Assembly: GCF_021869535.1 (NCBI RefSeq)
Contig: NW_026262712.1
Location: forward strand, 45,862,884-45,926,883
Length of the DNA: 64,000 nucleotides
Direction of reading: 5' to 3'
Source: Mytilus californianus
Lineage: Eukaryota > Mollusca > Bivalvia > Mytilida > Mytilidae
Made by a program: the position numbers and the translations under genes. Shown here piece by piece: positions 56,901 to 64,000 of this stretch (position 1 is its first letter; every line of letters starts with the position of its first letter). Below the pieces are notes generated by a model that was not told the origin of the DNA, made no database searches, and saw only the letters and a program-made list of their open reading frames with translations.

Positions 56901-57122
56901 ACATTCATAAAATATAAAGCATAAAATGTTTTACACCAAAAACATGAAAAATTGTAATACTATAACAAAAATTTTATTGAAATATATAAAGTGCCTACCT
57001 AAAACATCATCTGAAACTCCACCATCATCTATTGAAGGCTTCCTTAGGATGGAATCTATCGAATGTTTGGTAACAAACTTTTTACACATTTCTGGAGATT
57101 CGTCTGAACTCATTTTTAACAT
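50393..57122 (-). CDS. isx: ISX-like paired-class homeobox transcription factor, complete five-exon gene
   Basis: The spliced product is 306 residues. Exons (transcription order): 57122-56999, 52294-52157, 51768-51500, 51258-51103 and 50626-50393, all GT-AG with matching phases. Residues 20-28 HSIDSILRK are an octapeptide/eh1-like repressor motif. An acidic exon follows ([10 protein letters not shown]). The homeodomain is at 132-191, from [13 protein letters not shown] through [16 protein letters not shown], with Gln at homeodomain position 50. PLNLS at 245-249 resembles a CtBP-binding motif. The OAR motif [15 protein letters not shown] is at about 284-298. The homeodomain exon junction (46/47) is the classical paired-class position. 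THYPDV, LPEARVQIWFQ and the following EKLGN, plus the SIDSIL N-terminus, fit ISX best; other PRD-like classes were considered less likely. Nuclear DNA-binding regulator. Confidence 0.85.
51103..51258 (-). CDS. isx: ISX-like gene, exon 4 (recognition helix)
   Basis: Acceptor TTTCTATGTAG. 52 codons beginning [12 protein letters not shown], then [12 protein letters not shown]. Donor CACAG|GTATAT. Confidence 0.95.
51500..51768 (-). CDS. isx: ISX-like gene, exon 3 (homeodomain N-terminal part)
   Basis: Acceptor ...AACTTAAG, with a weak pyrimidine tract. An internal ATG at 51763 could also start an 88-codon version of the exon. Encodes the homeodomain to Gln46; donor ACAG|GTATGT. Confidence 0.92.
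51962..52003 (+). other. Hammerhead-like motif in intron 3 of the ISX-like gene
   Basis: GCGCCA, TTGATGA (consensus CTGATGA), stem II GTCT-CATGT-AGAC, GAAA, CACGCGTC and TGGC. Only the first core base departs from consensus; helix I (GCCA/TGGC), stem II and the GUC cleavage triplet are intact. It is antisense to the host gene and part of a dispersed repeat. Confidence 0.6.
52157..52294 (-). CDS. isx: ISX-like gene, exon 2
   Basis: Acceptor ATAATTATAG. Two bases complete a Gly codon, then 45 acidic, Ser-rich codons, then one base. Donor AATG|GTAAAA. No domain. Inclusion is supported by perfect phase on both sides. Confidence 0.72.
52295..56998 (-). other. Large intron 1 of the ISX-like gene
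   Basis: 4.7 kb with no recognised transposon, unlike most of the window. It contains a (TAT)n microsatellite at 53923-53961. The block at about 53220-53540 is less AT-rich, with ATCGCCATAATGGCCGTTTC and GGTGATCACC. It is a plausible site for cis-regulatory elements, but no site is proven. Confidence 0.4.
53923..53961. repeat. (TAT)n microsatellite
   Basis: About 13 trinucleotide units within intron 1 of the ISX-like gene. Confidence 0.95.
56999..57122 (-). CDS. isx: ISX-like gene, exon 1
   Basis: Starts ATG at 57122, with an alternative in-frame ATG at 57113 giving [10 protein letters not shown]. 41 codons plus one base; donor TTTTAG|GTAGGC. Carries the [10 protein letters not shown] motif. 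The link to exon 2 rests on phase match and on similarity to the ISX N-terminus, across a 4.7-kb intron. Confidence 0.78.
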
Positions 57123-58059
57123 CTTTCAATCACAAAATGTTTGGTAGGTTATATTTAAAAACCAGATTTCTTTAAAAAGTAATTTTCTTTGATTTATAAG
57201 ACCATAAGATCAAACCAAATTGGTACAAAGACCCTCTAATCCATTAGTAGCATTTTCAGAAGAATTTTCTCAATAAATATTACCGTTGTTTACACAAATT
57301 TGCGACATAAGTCATAAATTTTCAATTGTACAGTTATACTGTTCCTTTTGCTGCTCTCGGAGTGGCCAGAATTTGAAGTGTTTATTTATTCAAATTGGCC
57401 TTGTTGCGAGATACCTGTGTGCTTCTGTGATTTCTAAAGTTTACTGAGAAAAGGTGGGCAAATCCTCATATGATACAAAGATGACATATAAATGACATGC
57501 TTTTTTAATTTTTGTGTATAGTAACGCTTACAATTCTGCATACTATAGTAATAATTACGAATCATGATTTTTTTTTCATTTCCGTTGTTGTTTTGGTGTC
57601 TCAAGGGATTACTTTATAGTATTTCATTTTTTTAAAGGAATTGCTGACAGTGAAAAAGACATCTAACTTAAGTAGCTAAAAAAGACGTTTTTTTTTCGAT
57701 GTTAAAATATCTGCAGATATTTCTTTGATGACTTATTTTTATTCAATTCATTTTACAAGGTCAGTTTAGGAATGGCCATTCAGATCATTCTTAGTGTTTT
57801 AAAATAGGCGTATTACTATTGGTTAACAATATACTGCAGCTATTCAATCATTGCATCTTGTATTTTTGAGGCTAAACATGAATTCTCCCATAGAGCAGGA
57901 ATACAATGAGTTTTTTGAAGCTCATTGAATTCCTATACATATATTTTAGGCATTACACCAGAGCGTGCTTTCCTGTACTGTTTATATGAAACTGCTGTAT
58001 GGAATCCTATATATTTATGAAAACATGCTACAACTGATATGTATCGATTATCGGGGTTT
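57123..58059. other. Proximal upstream region of the ISX-like gene
   Basis: AT-rich. Contains an imperfect inverted pair CAGGAATACAATGAG and CTCATTGAATTCCT at 57897-57934. No repeat recognised. Confidence 0.35.
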
Positions 58060-58440
58060 CTTCCCATTGATATCGTAAAAAATCAGCCGCGAGCCACAAT
58101 GTGAACCTTTTTGGCGAGTGAGTGCAGCGAACAGGCTAAAATGTTTCAAACTGTGTCGAGCGGCTGTTATTATACGATTTCTTTTCGTAGAAATCTCGAT
58201 AATCTGTTTATCGGTCTATTACTGATCATTCCCCCTTCCTTTGACAATTGTACACTTGACGTAAGATGACGTCTCCCCACACATTGTGACGTCGCTGATA
58301 ATGTCTGCTCAAGTCTGAGCGACTGAGCTGAGTGATATATGCGAAGGGAAGGGCGATAATAGAGTGTATGAGGCATAAGCATATCAAGAACATTGAGATA
58401 GCTCTCAGTAAATACGGGCAATTTATACGCTTTTATTACA
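58060..58440. promoter_or_regulatory. GC-richer block with clustered TGACGT and GATAA motifs upstream of the ISX-like gene
   Basis: TGACGT occurs at 58257, 58267 and 58287, the second within TGACGTC and the third within TGACGTCG. TTATCG, GATAAT and CGATAATC motifs flank it. The block is less AT-rich than its surroundings and matches no repeat here. It lies about 1.1 kb upstream of the ISX-like ATG. Promoter or enhancer role is inferred from motif density and position only. Confidence 0.35.
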
Positions 58441-58514
58441 TTTCTTGAGTTTTTATGTATTTTACAAGTCTTATAGAATAAAAAGTTTTTTAAGTTCTGT
58501 TTTTATTGCATGTG

Positions 58515-58780
58515 GTAAAGGTTGAGATCTAAAAAAAAACCAGTTTAACCCCACCAAATGTCAATATGCATGTCCCAAGTAAGATACCTCGTTTGTAGTT
58601 GTCTTTTTCTGGTATCAATATCAAATCTTTATTTCTCTCTGTTAAATTAATTTTAAGATTTGGGGCGATGTAGAGCTTGACATATTTTATAGATTATATT
58701 TTCATTTTATGTGTCGTTGTGTTTGTTGTCTCATAGACTTGAACCCTGTATCTAATCTATTATTAGTACTGGTTAGTTTT
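58515..58780 (-). repeat. Degraded M1-like repeat
   Basis: GGTTGAGATCT, AGTTTAACCCCACC and CATGTCCCAAGTAAGA correspond to - strand M1 blocks with many changes. Confidence 0.4.
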
Positions 58781-58852
58781 GGAGGTCATAATTTCATTGA
58801 TGCGTACTTTGAATCAGTATAAATATTTTAAATTAATGATAGGCTATTTCTG

Positions 58853-58951
58853 CACAGGCACTTGTCTCAAAAAAAAATTTCTTATATACCTTAATATAAC
58901 TGTTATATTAAGGTATATAGGAATTTTTTTTTTTTGAGACAAGTGCCTGTG
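58853..58951. repeat. Long near-perfect hairpin, about 47-bp arms
   Basis: CACAGGCACTTGTCTC and ACCTTAATATAAC on the left pair with GTTATATTAAGGT and GAGACAAGTGCCTGTG on the right, with a loop of almost zero length. Likely a foldback or MITE. Confidence 0.9.
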
Positions 58952-60276
58952 AATGTATTGTAGAAAAACTATTAGATACAGCCCGTGAATAGCTTTTTTG
59001 AAAATTTACTTATCAAAGTTCTTCTTATGACGTCAATACAAATTTCAATCTTCTACCCAATGCAATTGGAACAGGCCAAGTTCCATTGAATTGTAGAACA
59101 GGAGATATACAGCGCATATGTGCACAAAATAGATCTTTTAATATTATGTTTGTTATAACAATAACCTATCCGACTTGAATATTTAGTATGTCAAACTCTG
59201 CGCTCTATGTTTCCAAGGCTTAATCTGATCGAAATCAAAACGATTTTGTCAACTCTCACCATAATCTCTAATTTTGTTATAATTTGATTGTAAAATGTGA
59301 ACTTTTAAGTATAAAAAAGCTAGACACAATTTAAATCGTTCTATTTCGCTTTCTCGTATTTATGCATGAGTTAAAAGACTTTTCATCTTTAAATAATGGA
59401 CTTAATACTGGGAGTCAAGAGAGGGTCTTGTTGCATCTACAATGTAGCTTCTTAAGCTTGGCTTAAGAGTGCGACCAACGGTTCCAATATGTTACAGGCC
59501 ATATAGAGCTTAAACACACACATTTATATTTATATAATAATTTTATTACGTCGTATTTTCAATATATTGAAATACAGTAACTGCTTATGCGTTGCCCTTT
59601 TGGTATGCTTTATTTTATTCTAGGGATTAACTATGTCACACGTGGACCTCATTTGACAATCCACCTTAACAAAAACAAAACTGATCTTGATTTTTCTTCT
59701 TTTTTCTCGAATTTAGTCAATTTATTTTGACATTTTAAATCAATTACAAAAAAATATCAGGACTATATAACAGTACGGCGATGTGGCATGATGACCAGAG
59801 AGACGACTATACACTGACGATCAAAAGGACAACGAAGTTAGTAACCAACTACAGATTACCGTGCGGCCAGTAACAATGAACAAAACCGATATAATATACA
59901 AAGCTATAAAAGGCCTAAATGTTGTCTTCAAAAGGAAACAAATAAATAAATGTTGCAAATAATTTAAACATTACAATTTGAATAGGAACAGAACTCTTTC
60001 AAAATAAAATACTTATTAAAAGCACAAAACACATGTCATGCACAGAATGGCACGTATACTGTTTAGTTAAAAACAATGACGTAATAAGTCAGGAATAAAA
60101 CAACCAATCCTCTAATTAAATATATATATACATAATAAAACATTGACGTTAAATGTTTTTCAGTCTTATTTTAAAGAAATAAATGTTAATAACCATACTG
60201 GTTTGTGTCTGGGTCTTTATTTGTAGATCTATGGTTATATATTATTACAGATTTTTTTTATGTCTTGATAATATAG
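58952..60276. other. Unassigned DNA between hairpin and candidate exon
   Basis: Apart from the degraded M1 copy at 59771-59930, nothing recognised. Confidence 0.3.
59771..59930 (+). repeat. Degraded M1 repeat
   Basis: GGCGATGTGGCATGATGACC, AGAGAGACGACTATACACTG and AAGCTATAAAAGGCC in the order of M1, with many substitutions. Confidence 0.55.
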
Positions 60277-60437
60277 GCCTTGATATCATGAAATCCATTG
60301 AGAACCTTGTTTTTTCCCTCTTTGGTTGCATGGACCTGACAATCATAGAAAATCTCATTGAGAGTTTAATGTACAGTGCCTTTCATTCTAAACATCAAAC
60401 ATTTCGGAAATTACTAGCAATGCTAAAACCTAGATAG
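60277..60437 (+). CDS. Candidate terminal exon of an unidentified gene
   Basis: After an acceptor-like TTGATAATATAG, a frame reads LDIMKSIENLVFSLFGCMDL, IIENLIESLMYSAFHSK and FRKLLAMLKPR, then stops at TAG 60435-60437. It looks amphipathic-helical and has a more coding-like composition than its surroundings. AATAAA follows at 60547. I know no family match and see no upstream partner exon, so it could be chance or an orphan fragment. Confidence 0.3.
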
Positions 60438-61509
60438 TTTACTTTGTTTAAATTATCAAAAGAACAATTAATTATGACTTAGATATTTTGCTTGATTTAT
60501 AAAATGTATGTCTTTAAATCTAAATAACTATTTCATTTACAATTTAAATAAAATACCTTGCATTGTGTTGGATTTAAAAGAAAAGTAGCGATCCGAATTT
60601 TGACAATTTACATTAAGAAAATACAAATGTATAGTAATCGATAATTTAATAATGATAATGAAAATTATGATTATCAAAAATATTATTTTCAAATAATTAA
60701 AAGTACCAGGTTCGTTCCTTGCGCAATTCTGATAAATTTTTATACTTGAATTTTATGGCTGTCAATGAGTTATATGATTTATAAGAAAAAAGATTTATCG
60801 AATTCTAATTTGCAATTTATTTAGGATTTATGGCAATAAAAATCTCTAAGACACAAATCGTGACTGTTACAGTGAAGTTAAGGGTCAAGATTTAACGGCG
60901 ACGAGCGAATTTAAAAGTCTTAAAAAGTTATTCATCGCTTAATAAGTTGCTTATCGCTATATATATGTTTAAAGTATACTTAAGCCATGGTTATATATAT
61001 GCCACCAATGGAATAGTTATAAATGACGTTAAAAATGATAAACTGATCAATTCTTCAAATCAGCATAGATATACACACTTGTGTAATCTTGACAAGACAC
61101 TCAACGGTTGCCAATAAGTGATCATTCGTTTCGTTTTATCACTAATTCGGAGTAATTTAACGGGTTTATTTTCCAAATAAATACCAATTATTATTTATGA
61201 TATGATAGATGACATATTAAATCTACCTACATTATACGAATTATATAAAACAAATGGTCTTTAAAATTGGTAATGTGAACATAAATATCTCATTACTGTA
61301 AAAAGTCAAAAGTTAAACCGAAAATCGTAGAGAAAAATAAGTGGCATGACGTACTTTATACTGGAGAGATAATTAACAAAAAATAAAAAAGGCTTGTAAT
61401 ATTTGTTTTATTATTTTATGATATCTTGTTAAATTATCTTGTGAACGACAATGAGATGCTTTTTAAATTTTTTTTATTTCTTTTTTATTGTTCTTCCAAT
61501 TGATTATAC

Positions 61510-61545
61510 CAAGGACGTATAACTAACATCTAATATACGTCCTTG
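61510..61545. repeat. Small inverted repeat
   Basis: CAAGGACGTATA and TATACGTCCTTG, with a 12-bp loop. Confidence 0.8.
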
Positions 61546-61989
61546 ATTATATTATTTCATAAGCCAACATTATTTTTCCCATGCACAGGTTAAATAGCAT
61601 ATATGTTGCATTGAACAACTTTTAATGGCTGGCAGCTTGCCGATTTGATTTTCTAAATAGAATTAATAGTTTTCGTTTTGTGATTCAAATCCAATAATAA
61701 CAAATTTTCTTTCTTTTTCTTCGTCTTCTATAACTTGAATAATGCTACATTGGTGTCTTACAATGAGTTATTTTACATTTTCAAATGTGTTTATTGCTTA
61801 TATGAATATGAAAAAGATGAAATATGTGGCTGTTATAATTTCCTAGAAATAAACAAAGTTAAAGATCATTTAGATTGAACAGCAAATGAATTCAATGTAA
61901 GGTAAATTTCGCAAAAAATTACACAGCCCAAATAGAGAAGGTTTTATTTATTTAAAAAAAAAAAGCATGTAGGAAATTGAATATATTTT

Positions 61990-62150
61990 AGGAATTACTG
62001 TTATATTGTTTCTGTCTATGAAGAAATAACATAAAAAATGTGGGGCACACTGAATAACCCGCGTAGCGGATTATTTAAAAGTGTGCACCACATTTTTTAG
62101 GATATTTTGAATAGACAGAAAAAATATTACAGTCATTCCTTATAATTTAA
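61990..62150. repeat. Imperfect inverted repeat, about 75-bp arms
   Basis: GGAATTACTGTTATATTGTT, TTCTGTCTAT, AAAAAATGTGGGGCACACT and AACCCGC on the left pair with GCGGATTATTTAAAAGTGTG, CACCACATTTTTTAG and ATAGACAGAAAAAATATTAC on the right. MITE-like. Confidence 0.8.
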
Positions 62151-63434
62151 TTCTAAATTCCATTTTAAGGAGTAAATCATGATAAAAACGTTGATGACGT
62201 CACGGTCACATGACAAAATTATGTCTATGAGCTGATAGACAGAAAAACTCTCAGCCAATTAGAGGAAGTGTTACATCCAAAATTAAATTATTCAATATTG
62301 AAATCAGACCAATCTGACCAAGGCGGTTTTATTTGAAAAAAAAGTCCATTTAAATGAAATTCTGGTTTGCATCTGTAAGTACTGTTTACGTCCATGTGAA
62401 GACCTTTGTATAGCAAAATTTGTACACATGGAAAAAAAAACCCAAAAGAAAACAAGTCATACATTTGTTGTTACTACATGTTAGTTGAAGGTTTTTCTAA
62501 AACTGCAATGCTTTTAGTAACGAACAGTGCCCATTAAAACATGCCACGAAAGTCTGTATCTTTAAATTTCCTTTACTTTCTGATTTGAAACATACAAGAA
62601 TAATGATTCAAAACAAATCTAAGATTTCAACTCTTTGTTGGTTTCCTTTTTTGGTAGATAGTTCCCATGCATGTAAAAGTGAATCATTTGTTATTTCAGT
62701 TTGAAGCATTAATTCAAACCTAGGACCATGCACGCAGTTTAATTGTTTAATTATAGCTGGTTAAATCTTTAAGGAAAAAGATAAAGTCTCATATTAATAA
62801 AAAAAAAAAGAAGAAAACTATGTTTATCAATGTATAGCTACACAATAAGACTAAAAATGTGGGATTTTTCAGTCAAATAACAATCGATTGTCATAAAACC
62901 CTTCAAAATAATTATATATTTCATGATTGTCGTAAAGGCATATCCAACACTTTTTGTGAACTAAATAAATTTAAGAGTTATAAAATCTATTAAGAGTTAT
63001 TGTCTATTTGAAATTACCAAATTTTTAACACACCTTGTGGGAACATGAAGCTTGTCGGAACTAGACTTTCAAAATCAAAAGAAAAATTATGACAATTATT
63101 GCACTATTTTCCACAATATTGTACTCTCTTTCGGGATTTTAAGTTTCACTTTTGTCCTTTTATTTGCCCTGGAATCATAATTTTGCAATAAATTTAATTT
63201 CAATTGACCTGAGATTGTTGACACTGATCAATTTCAAGAGCTATGTAGAAATTGATAACCCAGGTGTTCAGAAGACCAGACCCCGTGAACTACATCCAAG
63301 GTCGCTACGCACATTTTCAATGTTTTTTTATGGTTTAACAATCATCCGATGACACGAGTATGGACACTCTATTCTGTTTTAGTTAAATCTCATGAATAAA
63401 TGAGGCTTTGAAACGAACATGTACAGAATCGTGC

Positions 63435-63438
<4 letters not shown>

Positions 63439-63499
<61 letters not shown>

Positions 63500-63545
63500 T
63501 AATAATTATAATATTAATAATGAAAAAATAATAATAATAATAAAG
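63439..63545. repeat. (AAT)n microsatellite
   Basis: About 20 uninterrupted ATA/AAT units, then interrupted repeats to about 63545. Confidence 0.95.
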
Positions 63546-64000
63546 AAAAATAATGATGATAATAGTTAATATTGTATATCAGAAATTTAACGTTGAAATT
63601 CTTGAAAATAATTATTTTGTCATGTTTAACACAAAAAAAATCATTCAAACATCTTACCATGGTTTTACAAGAAACCGTGAATTATATTGTACATATATCA
63701 TATAATTTCAACATAATTCAAACGCGCATCATCCTCATCTAAAATGCGTGAGCGTATTTATAACAATAAGAACCTTTCCATTTGAAAAAAAAAACAACAA
63801 CAAAAAACATTTGTTTACAAAAATGATAGCTTCTTTTTAAAACGTTATTTATATATTTGGAAACTTTGATTAAAAAATTATCTAATGTATGTGACTGATT
63901 TAATAGAGTATAAGACCCAATTACACAGAATCACGTGATTCCACATATAAATTGTTTTCCTGAAAATATTTGAAAAAAAACTTAAAATATATGAATTTCG
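63546..64000. other. Window end
   Basis: AT-rich, nothing recognised. Confidence 0.3.

Larger units (their letters stand above)
60438..63438. other. AT-rich gene-poor stretch
   Basis: No convincing exon. Holds the inverted repeats at 61510-61545 and 61990-62150. Confidence 0.4.

Noticed and set aside
58170-58421. 83-residue - strand frame upstream of the ISX-like gene
   Set aside because: Open mainly because the block is GC-richer. No splice context or domain; motif content suggests regulatory DNA instead.

Overview
The window looks like an AT-rich invertebrate nuclear genome, most likely a mytilid mussel (Mytilus or a close relative). The reasons are the intron-rich ciliary and homeobox genes, the absence of bacterial signals, and many copies of dispersed repeats that I recall from Mytilus genomic sequence. 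No database was searched, so species and repeat-family names rest on recall.

Three conventional genes can be read. (1) 169-400 (+) is the last exon of a tektin. (2) 44619-49548 (+) is a complete six-exon gene for a 216-residue CFAP97/Hemingway-domain ciliary protein; every splice phase matches. (3) 50393-57122 (-) is a complete five-exon paired-class homeobox gene for 306 residues, with an N-terminal octapeptide-like motif, a Q50 homeodomain split between positions 46 and 47, and a C-terminal OAR motif. It best fits ISX. It converges on the CFAP97 gene with only about 840 bp between the two stop codons.

A fourth, unfamiliar locus is at 8298-10178 (-). It is a secreted protein frame made of 24 consecutive 24-residue repeats. 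All 24 stay exactly in phase, yet two nonsense codons interrupt the frame. It is either a decaying or polymorphic gene, or a short secreted product with a fossil repeat tail.

The rest is mobile DNA and repeats. Region 1-8 kb: dispersed repeats, a tRNA-headed SINE, a 43-bp-arm hairpin and a 183-bp TIR element. 10-14 kb: a 933-bp TIR element inserted in an older repeat, then fragments of two reverse-transcriptase families. 14-31 kb: repeat fragments, a 1.5-kb diverged palindrome, a decayed LINE tail and a pair of dispersed duplications. 31-34 kb: a 192-bp tandem-repeat element, a 26-bp minisatellite and a SINE. 34.1-43.65 kb: about 9.5 kb flanked by inverted termini and splitting another repeat copy; it contains a head-to-head satellite of near-identical 539-bp units (eight in one orientation, about 3.6 in the other) and a retroelement 3' end. 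57-64 kb: mostly unassigned AT-rich DNA, with a GC-richer block carrying three TGACGT motifs about 1.1 kb upstream of the homeobox start, several hairpins and one possible orphan terminal exon.

Hammerhead-ribozyme-like cores, all degenerate, occur in four dispersed repeats, two of them inside introns of the two complete genes.
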